Shown here: positions 15,302 through 22,181 of the stretch, piece by piece
How positions within the stretch are numbered: position 1 is the stretch's first letter
Layout of the letters: the number at the start of each line of letters is the position of its first letter
Source: a virus
Length of the DNA stretch: 22,670 nt
IMG/VR virus record: IMGVR_UViG_3300017783_000228
Span: 1-22,670 of that record
Reading direction: 5' to 3' (one strand)
The notes under the pieces: model-generated
Seen by the model: only the letters and a program-made list of their open reading frames with translations
Told to the model about the DNA's origin: nothing
Databases searched by the model: none
Position numbers and translations under genes: made by a program

Positions 15302-18147
15302 TCCTTATCTAATACTTGTAGCTGACCGTATGATAAATCATCAGCTTCTACATCTGCATTATCAAGCAAGCTCTGGAATCTAGGATGTGTTAAGTTAAAT
15401 CCTACAACGTATGTCTGTGCTAATTTAACAGGAGTATCTTTACCTAGTGAAGCCTTCTCAGATTTAGGAGTTGCAACTACATTCTCATCCATAAGTTCTT
15501 GCTTAAATGTTTTATAGTCAGCACCACGTATGGATAACCACTTCCTAAAATGTGTTCTATCAATCATCATAGTTCCTTTATCAAATGGCTCAGCTGCAGA
15601 TTTCCTAAACACATCAAGTCTTATTCTTATATCACCTCTTGGTATTCTAGAGAAATCAGGTTGTGCTTTCTGCCCTGTTGTATGCATGATAGTAACGGAT
15701 GTATCAGCTGAATCAGCCATGTACTCTGCAACAAGATCGAATGCGTCTACTTGATTCTCTTGTACTGACCTGCGTATCGCACCTATTTGTGCTAGTACCC
15801 ATTCAGTAGACTGTCCATAGTCATAATCAATAAGACCCCACTCTTTAGCTAGGCTCATAGATAAGTCAGCAAGTATAATAGATTGCTCCCAGTATCTTTC
15901 TTGACCACCAAAGTTACATCTATATTTCTTAGCAAAGTTATCTGAAGCTTCAGCTATGATAGATTGAATACCTTCTTCACCCATCTCTACTAAGTTCTTT
16001 ATAAATATTTTGCCTGCATGTCCATAGTTTGTATGGATAGCTTGGTATATCTTCTTACCTACATCACTGTTCCTTGTAAATACATCAGTCTGAGGTACTG
16101 TTAATTCTAATAATCTAGCCATCTGTGCGTCAGTATCAAGACCAGAAGCTATAAGTTTACTTTGTAAAGACTTGTTGGTAGATACCAGTACAGGTGTAGC
16201 CCAAGTCTTAGCGTCCCTTTCTTCAGCATTTCTATTAAGCCTTGCCTTGTCACGCCCTTGTGACACCCAGTAGCAGAAGTCTCCGACCTCTTTATCACTC
16301 ATCATGGTTACTTCATCTATTGTAAGAGGTAGATTGCCATACGTACCAAGACGTGAGAACAAAGCCATCTGAGTATACTTAGCTGCAAAGTGTAGCTTCT
16401 CAGGATCTCCGTATATAGACTGAGCCCAGTACTGAGCTAATGTTTTACCACCACCTGTTGGACCATACAAAGATATCGTCAGTCCTTTGAGCCCTGTAAA
16501 ATTATATAGTGGTGCTGAGAATCCTACACCTAATGCAAACATGTGTGATTTTAAATGGGCTTTCTCCATTATAGACGTGAGGTTTACCCATTGTTCTAAT
16601 GAACCTTTAGTATTATATAAGTCCGCACCTTGTCTTTGTATTATAGACGCTAAGCTTATAGTCTCTTCTACTACAGAGCCGTCAGGCTTACGCTTGATTA
16701 ATGTGTTACCTAGTAGGAAAGATTTATTCTTTTCTTTCCACCCCATAGTTGAGTATAGATTCGTCATTGTGCGAATCTGTCTCAGCTCATCCATGTAAGT
16801 CCTTAACATAAGTTGAAAATACTCCGTTTGTTTCTTATTGTAAAGTACAATACCTTGATCTGCTATAGCACTAGGAAACTCTCTAGCCCCATCAGTAAGG
16901 TACGCTTGTCTTAAATTCAGTTCTTGCCACCCCATGTGTGGTCTATCCCAATGAAATCTAACTGTTTCATAGCCTAGTGATTCATCAAGACCATAGCCTA
17001 CGGGGTATATATCAAACTTACATACATCAATATCTGTGTCATCAATGGTTACTTTGATACCATCTTTAGTTCTTTTAAATGGTTTAGGCATGGGTACAGC
17101 GTTAGCTACTTTGTCAGGAGCCTGCTTTATTATAGGAGCTTCTTGATATTGCACACCTAGTCTAGCTGGTGAGCCTATCTTTCCCTTGTATTTACAACCC
17201 CTACAGCCTGTAGGTCTACTAGATTCAAACTTAGTACAGGTAGTGGGGCCTGACGCAGACTCTTTCCATTGATTTAACTTCTGCTTAGTTGACCTTTCAC
17301 TATACCCAGTATGCCCCTTAGACCACTCTATTGCTGTTGTTTCAGGGTCTTGGCAGAAAGCGGCTACCCCTATTAAACTGTACCATAACGGCTCATCTAC
17401 CTTATCTTGATTGTCTATAGCCCACTCTATCTGTTTACATTTCTTAGCAACCACTGAGCCGACAGCTGGTTGGTATTCATTCTTAGTGGCTAGGTTATCT
17501 AACAGCGAGTTGTCATGTGTGCTGCTCTTTTGATGATCACCCGCTACGTAGTAGTATGATAAGCGTTGCTTTAAAATCTCAGGGCTAGTTGCCTCAGACT
17601 CTACTAATACCTTAACTTCATTCCCATTCTTTGGATTGTGAGTGCCCACAGGTCGTAGTACTAGTGCACTATTTGCTGTAAGTCCTGCGTCTATCTTAAA
17701 TTCTTTTTGTATAGCGGCTTGTTTCATAGCCTCAGCTAATGGTTTCCACTGCTCAGGTGGTAGCTCTTCATCTAGTACCCAGTATACATGCAGTCCATTA
17801 CCTGAATGTACTATCATAGGCTTGGGTAACTTCAGGTCAGATACAAATTTACCTAGTGCTACTAGTCCTTCTTTCCATGAAGGGTATGGTTTATTACCAC
17901 CGCAATCTATATCTATAGCTACTACCTTAGTAGCTCTTACGTTATCTTGTTTCCTGTTACCCTTTTGCTTAAACGCAGATATTGCGAAGTAAGTATTGTT
18001 ATTAGTTTTGTCAAGTCTTTCACATACTTGTGCAAGTTCGTCCACAGACTTAAAGAATCCCTGCCGTCTACCGTCAGGATTGATGACAGTAGTTACATAA
18101 AACCCCTCAGCTGGTAAAACTTGCTGGAGAAATTCCAACATATTCAT
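15298..18147 (-). CDS. Primase-helicase: archaeo-eukaryotic-type primase fused to DUF927-like ATPase
   Basis: This 949-residue protein probably makes primers and unwinds DNA at the phage fork. The N-terminal primase domain shows I-D-I-D-C-G (about residues 78-83, metal-binding Asp pair), S-G-N-G-L-H-V-Y-W (about 115-123, nucleotide-binding His motif) and L-R-P-V-G-T-H-N-P-K, the three-motif layout of AEP/prim-pol enzymes. A Cys cluster at about 304-320 (C-T-K-F, then C-R-G-C-K) suggests a zinc finger. The ATPase has Walker A G-P-T-G-G-G-K-T near 560, Walker B L-T-I-D-E-V, an S-x-N sensor-like V-L-V-S-T-N, and Q-M-A-R-L-L-E-L as a possible arginine finger, matching DUF927-type phage helicases. 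The last 200 residues are probably DNA-binding. The start at 18147 has AAAGG 10 bases upstream; an ATG two codons later is an alternative. It is the last gene of the minus block and overlaps the giant gene by 4 bases. Confidence 0.85.
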   Translation of the reverse strand: MNMLEFLQQVLPAEGFYVTTVINPDGRRQGFFKSVDELAQVCERLDKTNNNTYFAISAFKQKGNRKQDNVRATKVVAIDIDCGGNKPYPSWKEGLVALGKFVSDLKLPKPMIVHSGNGLHVYWVLDEELPPEQWKPLAEAMKQAAIQKEFKIDAGLTANSALVLRPVGTHNPKNGNEVKVLVESEATSPEILKQRLSYYYVAGDHQKSSTHDNSLLDNLATKNEYQPAVGSVVAKKCKQIEWAIDNQDKVDEPLWYSLIGVAAFCQDPETTAIEWSKGHTGYSERSTKQKLNQWKESASGPTTCTKFESSRPTGCRGCKYKGKIGSPARLGVQYQEAPIIKQAPDKVANAVPMPKPFKRTKDGIKVTIDDTDIDVCKFDIYPVGYGLDESLGYETVRFHWDRPHMGWQELNLRQAYLTDGAREFPSAIADQGIVLYNKKQTEYFQLMLRTYMDELRQIRTMTNLYSTMGWKEKNKSFLLGNTLIKRKPDGSVVEETISLASIIQRQGADLYNTKGSLEQWVNLTSIMEKAHLKSHMFALGVGFSAPLYNFTGLKGLTISLYGPTGGGKTLAQYWAQSIYGDPEKLHFAAKYTQMALFSRLGTYGNLPLTIDEVTMMSDKEVGDFCYWVSQGRDKARLNRNAEERDAKTWATPVLVSTNKSLQSKLIASGLDTDAQMARLLELTVPQTDVFTRNSDVGKKIYQAIHTNYGHAGKIFIKNLVEMGEEGIQSIIAEASDNFAKKYRCNFGGQERYWEQSIILADLSMSLAKEWGLIDYDYGQSTEWVLAQIGAIRRSVQENQVDAFDLVAEYMADSADTSVTIMHTTGQKAQPDFSRIPRGDIRIRLDVFRKSAAEPFDKGTMMIDRTHFRKWLSIRGADYKTFKQELMDENVVATPKSEKASLGKDTPVKLAQTYVVGFNLTHPRFQSLLDNADVEADDLSYGQLQVLDKD

Positions 18148-18165
18148 ATTTGCTTTACCTTTATT

Positions 18166-18195
18166 ACGGTGGCTAGACCTTTATCTAACCACCAT
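18166..18195 (-). promoter_or_regulatory. 12-bp RNA hairpin before the primase-helicase start
   Basis: In the minus-strand transcript the arms GGUGGUUAGA and UCUAGCCACC pair over 10 bp with one G-U, enclosing the loop UAAAGG. An outer A-U and a U-G pair extend the stem to 12 bp. It lies in the 56-base gap between the helix-turn-helix gene and the primase-helicase gene, the largest gap in the window. No U-run follows, so it is not a standard intrinsic terminator. The loop repeats the UAAAGG of the ribosome-binding site just downstream. It could be an RNA-processing site, a translation control element or, as DNA, an operator for the neighbouring helix-turn-helix protein. The hairpin is seen; its function is inference. 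Confidence 0.5.
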
Positions 18196-18203
18196 TTGTT
18201 ATA

Positions 18204-18485
18204 TTATTCCTTTTTCTCTAAAACCTCAAGAAGGCTCTTGAACCTATCCTTCTGCTCTATAGCTATAATCCTAGGCATTGGCCACCCATCACCCATGATT
18301 GCTAGTAGTTGCCTAAGCATATCTCTAACTCTCTCATCATTCTTCTTACGGACAGGCTTACCTTTAACCCATCCGTAATAAGTCATGCGAGATACCTCTA
18401 AAAGCTCAGCCATGTTACTAGTAGTAAGTAACATATGTTTCCTAAGAGCTTCTACTTTCTTAAAGTCTAGAGGTAACTTAGCCAT
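18204..18485 (-). CDS. Small helix-turn-helix DNA-binding protein
   Basis: This protein has 93 residues, with GGGGAG before the ATG and a 3-base gap to the upstream gene. Residues of about 20-45 (T-T-S-N-M-A-E-L-L-E-V-S-R-M-T-Y-Y-G-W) look like the helix-turn-helix of Cro/XRE-type proteins: a first helix with A-E-L-L, a turn at V-S, and a recognition helix with T-Y-Y-G-W. A basic segment (K-G-K-P-V-R-K-K-N) follows. The C-terminal 45 residues are helical. It may control phage transcription or help at the origin. Its place between the ssDNA-binding and primase-helicase genes, beside a palindrome-like hairpin, makes autoregulation or origin binding plausible, but neither is shown. There is no lysogeny module nearby, so a true CI/Cro role is unlikely. 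Confidence 0.7.
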   Translation of the reverse strand: MAKLPLDFKKVEALRKHMLLTTSNMAELLEVSRMTYYGWVKGKPVRKKNDERVRDMLRQLLAIMGDGWPMPRIIAIEQKDRFKSLLEVLEKKE

Positions 18486-18488
18486 TGG

Positions 18489-19223
18489 TTACTCCCCAAC
18501 AAGCTTAGCTATCTCAGCAGCTAAGTCGTCGTCAGATGACACAACTGGTACATCTTCAGGCTCTTCAACTGGTACTGGTTTAGCTTTAGGTTTAGCTTTA
18601 GCTACAGGCTTTACTGGTTTGTCTTCCTCCGCAGCAGCTGCAGGAACGTTCACACTTATGTCAACTTGTTCTTCTGTGTCAGACTCTACTGAATCACTGG
18701 CTGCCGATACGTATCCATCTTCTTCCTCAAAGTTAAACTTGCCTGCTCCATCAGACCCCTCAACATATTGGATAACTTGTACTGCTCTAAGTCTTAGAGT
18801 AACACCTTGACCAATAGATGGTGAGCTATAGAAAGCTATAGCACCATTGACTTTAAGTTCTGAACCACCCCATATGTTATGGTTAACCATAGGGTTGTTC
18901 TTTGCGTCAAAGACAGATGGTTTGTACGCCGCTTTAGATTTAAACTTAATTAGAATGTTACCTGTTTCATTACCATCATCATCTTCTTCTTTAGAATAAG
19001 GTAACGGTGCACTCTTAAATTTAGTTTTAGGCTTAGCCTCTTTCAAAGCTTTTATCCCTGCTAGTAATTCAGCATTGATAAGATCAACTATAGGCTTAGC
19101 CTCCTCTTCAGGTACAGCAAGAGTAACTTTATATACTCCTTCTGCGTCAAATTGAGTGTCGGGTTTACTTATGTAAGGGTAATTTGCGACACCCACTGGG
19201 GTTGTAAATGTTTTATTAGCCAT
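18489..19223 (-). CDS. Single-stranded-DNA-binding protein, DUF2815-like, acidic tail
   Basis: This protein has 244 residues. The start is preceded by GAGGAAAAATAA, so the ribosome-binding site lies in the last codons of the upstream gene. Residues 1-165 fit the phage DUF2815/gp2.5-like OB-fold family: T-F-x-T-P-V-G-V-A at the N-terminus, Y-K-V-T-L-A-V-P, I-L-I-K-F-K-S-K, and then G-V-T-L-R-L-R-A-V-Q-V-I as a late strand. The rest is a disordered Asp/Glu-rich tail with a K-P-V-A-K-A-K-P-K-A-K-P Pro/Lys linker, ending in an acidic/hydrophobic segment (L-A-A-E-I-A-K-L-V). An acidic tail is the usual protein-recruiting feature of SSB and T7 gp2.5. It would coat unwound DNA for the primase-helicase and recombination nucleases beside it. 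The family assignment is by motif memory and fits the neighbours. Confidence 0.75.
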   Translation of the reverse strand: MANKTFTTPVGVANYPYISKPDTQFDAEGVYKVTLAVPEEEAKPIVDLINAELLAGIKALKEAKPKTKFKSAPLPYSKEEDDDGNETGNILIKFKSKAAYKPSVFDAKNNPMVNHNIWGGSELKVNGAIAFYSSPSIGQGVTLRLRAVQVIQYVEGSDGAGKFNFEEEDGYVSAASDSVESDTEEQVDISVNVPAAAAEEDKPVKPVAKAKPKAKPVPVEEPEDVPVVSSDDDLAAEIAKLVGE

Positions 19224-19901
19224 TTATTTTTCCTCAATATTAGTTATATAACCTACCTCAACAGAGAAACCGAAGTCCTCTGCGGTAGCTGATTGTCCAC
19301 TAAGCGTTGCAAGTTCTCCTGTAACATACTTTACTTCGTCAGTACCTGTATATGTATCAACATATTTCTGAGTATCCTCAGGTAAGAACCCACCAAACTT
19401 AAAAGTAAGTCTTGGGTAGTTAACGTTCTCATCAAAAGATAGTATCGTCCTACATATTTCAGGAACAATACCTCTCATAGATAATGTTTTATGATACGCA
19501 TTCAAGTTCTTTAATGACGAAGGTGTTATATGTAACAGACACACACCTCGCCTTGGTTTGTCCACAAGGATAACGGCTACTCTTTTTATATCAGAGCAAT
19601 CTTTAACCTTGAATCCTGATGGTGTTATCCTAGAACCCCATGCATTACGTGGACATAATACACAGATATCGTTCTGAGGTGACACACTATTCTTATTAGG
19701 TGTCTTACCATCAAGAGAAAAACAATCAGGTGATGTCGAATCTCTATCATCTGACCATTCACTTTCATACCACATCTTAGACACGTCAGGGTTTGCACCC
19801 ACGAACACCACCTCTAAACTTGTATCAGATAGAGTGTCGCATTCACCGTCCGTGATCACGCTGAAAGTAGAATTTTTTATAGAAAGCTTAGACCTGTTCA
19901 T
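19224..19901 (-). CDS. Conserved phage protein with PDC...DG...CxxCP...WGS motifs, unknown function
   Basis: This protein has 225 residues. It starts in a TAATG overlap with the upstream gene and ends directly before the ssDNA-binding protein gene. Residues of about 55-95 carry P-D-C-F-S-L-D-G-K, then C-V-L-C-P-R-N-A-W-G-S, then K-D-C, so at least four Cys are positioned to bind zinc or an iron-sulfur cluster. Later come I-T-P-S-S-L-K-N-L and Y-P-R-L-T-F-K-F. From memory this family is widespread in phages and often sits next to DUF2815-like ssDNA-binding genes, but has no assigned function. The partnership suggests a role in replication or recombination, for example as a mediator. No nuclease, ligase or helicase motif is visible. 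There is no signal peptide, so it is probably cytoplasmic. Confidence 0.65.
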   Translation of the reverse strand: MNRSKLSIKNSTFSVITDGECDTLSDTSLEVVFVGANPDVSKMWYESEWSDDRDSTSPDCFSLDGKTPNKNSVSPQNDICVLCPRNAWGSRITPSGFKVKDCSDIKRVAVILVDKPRRGVCLLHITPSSLKNLNAYHKTLSMRGIVPEICRTILSFDENVNYPRLTFKFGGFLPEDTQKYVDTYTGTDEVKYVTGELATLSGQSATAEDFGFSVEVGYITNIEEK

Positions 19902-20302
19902 TAGTCTTCCACTTTATTAGCTGGTTTCCTTACATTAATATCTATTCGTGTACCATAATTTACTCCTGATGGCACAACTTTCTCTTCTTCAATATATCCT
20001 TTTACTGCTCGCTTACTAACTCGTTTCTCTAGTAAATCATAAGCCTCATTATCTTTTATAAACTCAAGCACTGCGTCCCAATCAGCTACCTGTGCGTAGT
20101 CACTAGTAGTTAAGAATGCTGTACCTTTAGCTGTCTTAAACGAATCAACTCCCTCTTCGTCAGCTCTGTTTTTAATCCAAGCCTCAAGCTTAATCATTTG
20201 CTCTTTGATACCCATAACTTTTTCCTTAGCCTCAGACTCAATAGATTCTTTCTGACTTCTTAGTTTAAGGTATGCCTCTATAACTTTATTTACAGTCAAC
20301 AT
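19901..20302 (-). CDS. Conserved phage protein of unknown function (coiled-coil N-terminus)
   Basis: This protein has 133 residues from the ATG at 20302. An upstream in-frame ATG at 20317 exists, but GAGAGGA falls between the two and points to the later one. The N-terminal 55 residues are an amphipathic helix or coiled coil (K-E-S-I-E-S-E-A-K-E-K-V, then I-K-L-E-A-W-I). The core has G-V-D-S-F-K-T-A-K-G-T-A-F, V-A-D-W-D-A-V-L-E-F-I, L-L-E-K-R-V-S-K-R-A-V and P-S-G-V-N-Y, a pattern I recognise from a frequent phage family near replication or recombination genes without a firm function. The helical start recalls Gam-like nuclease inhibitors, but I would not assign that. The gene begins one base after the helicase stop and overlaps the next gene by one base. 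Confidence 0.65.
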   Translation of the reverse strand: MLTVNKVIEAYLKLRSQKESIESEAKEKVMGIKEQMIKLEAWIKNRADEEGVDSFKTAKGTAFLTTSDYAQVADWDAVLEFIKDNEAYDLLEKRVSKRAVKGYIEEEKVVPSGVNYGTRIDINVRKPANKVED

Positions 20303-20303
20303 A

Positions 20304-21854
20304 TTATTTCCTCTCATTTTTAATAAGGTCTAGTAATAAACCTTGTAGTTTTTGTTTACATTTAAGACGTTCATACATTTTATATTCAAGTTCGGTCGCC
20401 TCTATATGTATAATGTTTGATACGTGTTTCTTCCCTATCCTCTCTATCCTTCCATTCGCCTGAATGTATTGCTCATTACTAGTCACTGGTCCATACCATA
20501 TGATTGTGCTAGCCGCTGTCAACGTAAGCCCATGTGCCATAGTGGCAGGGTGGGCAATAAGGACACGAGGGTCTTTAGCATTTTGAAAGTCATAGAATAT
20601 CTTGTTTCTTTTTGTAGCTGATACTTCTCCATTGACTACCGCAACGCTCCATTGTTTAGAGAGAATCCTCTCCAACATTCTTAACGTACCTGTTAGTGGT
20701 ACAAATACTATTACCTTACCGTCAACTTGTTCTAATACTTCTTTAACAACATTGACTCGTGGTGTGCAATCTACTTCTATATGATCACCATCATCACCGT
20801 ATACAACACCGCAACTTATCTGTACAAGTTTCTGTAGTTTAACTGCCTCATTAACAGCAGTTATAGTTCCTTCTTCTTCTAGTTCTGTAACAAAATGTTT
20901 GAGCATTTTATTGTGATGTTTCTTCTGCTCTGTTGTAAGTTCAACCTTACGTGTTTGGAATACAGTTTCAGGTAGGTCAAAGCACTCATCTCTTGTGTAC
21001 CTGACAGCAGGATGTAGTACATGTTTAACTGTGTCTATTGATTCAGGTCGTGGTATCCACTTCCATTGACTTATCTTCATCATCACTGACTCTTTAAAAG
21101 CTGTATAAGTTTTAGAATTATACGGACTATCAACAAGTCTAGCTAAAGCCCATGCGTCTGTTGGGTCATTAGGTGTAGGTGTACCAGTCATTAACCAAAG
21201 TTTAATCTTGTCATGCTTAGCTATATATTTACGAAGTATCTTAAACCTGTTGGTAGATGGGTTACGTAAGACAGCCGCCTCATCAACTATGATTAAATCA
21301 AACATACCCATAGACTCTTCCGTTATAATAGGAAAGCCATCATGATTTATGATATAAAAATCTGCGTCTGTTTTAAGTAACTGCTTTCTTCTAGCACTAG
21401 TACCATGTAAAGTAACTGCTTGTCTATGTGGAAAGCTTTTAAATATACTATCACCCCATACCCTTTCAAGAGTAGACAGTGGTGATATAACTAAAACCTT
21501 ACGAATCTCACCTATGTCCATCAGGTAGTCACATGCCCATAAAGCTGATTGAGTTTTACCTGTTCCAATTTCATTAAGCACCAACGCCTTGTCATGTATA
21601 GTTAAAAATGCTGATGTCATTTTCTGATGGTGGTATGGTGTAAAGTCTCCAACCCAATCGTAGTAATATAAGATAGGACTTGGTGCCCTGATACCTACCT
21701 TCTTCAAAATTTGAACCGACTTAACGGTATGAGGTGTGACAACAAGTTCTCGGTTGTTATGCTTTAGTCGCCTGGACTCTGGTACTGTGTGTAGTATTTG
21801 ATTTGGGTGCTCAGGGTTTAGTGCTAGTGCCTTCGCTTGTTTTACTACTATCAT
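20304..21854 (-). CDS. SNF2-type superfamily 2 DNA helicase/translocase
   Basis: This protein has 516 residues from the ATG at 21854; AGAGAG lies 8 bases upstream, and a TTG two codons earlier is less likely. The two RecA-like domains are clear. Motif I N-E-I-G-T-G-K-T is near residue 92 and V-L-V-I-S-P-L-S-T-L follows. Motif II D-E-A-A (DEAD/DEAH-type) is near 190 and motif III is L-M-T-G-T-P. In domain 2, V-V-N-G-E-V-S, L-I-A-H-P-A-T-M-A-H-G-L-T-L and Q-A-N-G-R-I-E-R-I-G-K are the SNF2 motifs IV-VI. It lacks extra chromatin domains, as usual for phage copies. It overlaps the VRR-NUC gene by 44 bases; this helicase-nuclease pair is common in phages and suggests joint action in DNA repair, recombination or replication restart. 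Confidence 0.88.
   Translation of the reverse strand: MIVVKQAKALALNPEHPNQILHTVPESRRLKHNNRELVVTPHTVKSVQILKKVGIRAPSPILYYYDWVGDFTPYHHQKMTSAFLTIHDKALVLNEIGTGKTQSALWACDYLMDIGEIRKVLVISPLSTLERVWGDSIFKSFPHRQAVTLHGTSARRKQLLKTDADFYIINHDGFPIITEESMGMFDLIIVDEAAVLRNPSTNRFKILRKYIAKHDKIKLWLMTGTPTPNDPTDAWALARLVDSPYNSKTYTAFKESVMMKISQWKWIPRPESIDTVKHVLHPAVRYTRDECFDLPETVFQTRKVELTTEQKKHHNKMLKHFVTELEEEGTITAVNEAVKLQKLVQISCGVVYGDDGDHIEVDCTPRVNVVKEVLEQVDGKVIVFVPLTGTLRMLERILSKQWSVAVVNGEVSATKRNKIFYDFQNAKDPRVLIAHPATMAHGLTLTAASTIIWYGPVTSNEQYIQANGRIERIGKKHVSNIIHIEATELEYKMYERLKCKQKLQGLLLDLIKNERK
20310..20314 (-). promoter_or_regulatory. Shine-Dalgarno site (AGAGG) deciding the 20302 start
   Basis: AGAGG, part of GAGAGGAAA, lies 7 bases before the ATG at 20302 and inside the last codons of the SNF2 helicase gene. 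It supports the shorter 133-residue protein over the 138-residue form. Confidence 0.5.
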
Positions 21855-22152
21855 ATTCAATACTCTCTATATAATCTTTCACTTCATTAATGGTATCGTC
21901 ATCATAAACTACAAAACATTTACCATTAGCTCTTTCAATATCTTCCATACACCTAATCTGTAAAGCTGTAGGTTTCCTAGTTCTATCTGCTTTACATTCA
22001 ATACCTATGAATCTACCATTTGCTACAGCGATTCGATCAGGTATCCCTGACTTACCATATATGCCTGATTGTGGACTATAAAACCACACATCTAAAGACT
22101 TTAACATGGTGTCAAGTTTCTTTTTAATTTTACCCTCAGGTGTATTAGCCAT
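21811..22152 (-). CDS. VRR-NUC family nuclease
   Basis: This protein has 113 residues, about the usual size of a stand-alone phage VRR-NUC domain. The PD-(D/E)XK core is readable: G36-I-P-D39, I-E52-C-K54, and Q65 in T-A-L-Q, followed by a helix and a last strand C-F-V-V-Y. A tyrosine-rich region before the core (W-F-Y-S-P) and K-S-G-I-P-D are typical. The family cuts branched or structured DNA. No good ribosome-binding site precedes the ATG, whose upstream sequence is almost pure A/T, so translation may be weak or coupled to the upstream nuclease gene 29 bases away. The C-terminal 15 residues (Ser/Thr/Glu-rich) come from the overlap with the helicase gene. Confidence 0.85.
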   Translation of the reverse strand: MANTPEGKIKKKLDTMLKSLDVWFYSPQSGIYGKSGIPDRIAVANGRFIGIECKADRTRKPTALQIRCMEDIERANGKCFVVYDDDTINEVKDYIESIEYDSSKTSEGTSTKP

Positions 22153-22181
22153 ATTATATAGATTTACATATATGTCAAGTA

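Noticed and set aside
17642-17992. 116-codon plus-strand ORF opposite the primase domain
   Set aside because: It is antisense to conserved AEP motifs and its Ser/Cys-rich product looks like a reverse-frame shadow.
18166-18195. Intrinsic terminator after the helix-turn-helix gene
   Set aside because: The stem is strong, but the sequence after it (GUAAUAAAGG) has no U-run on the minus strand.
18385-18810. 141-codon plus-strand ORF opposite the ssDNA-binding and HTH genes
   Set aside because: Its low-complexity Ser/Thr/Gly/Ala product mirrors the acidic and Ala/Pro-rich tail of the ssDNA-binding protein; no ribosome-binding site stands out.
21855-21860. TTG at 21860 as the SNF2 helicase start
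   Set aside because: The ATG at 21854 has AGAGAG at 8 bases; the TTG would place that site too close.
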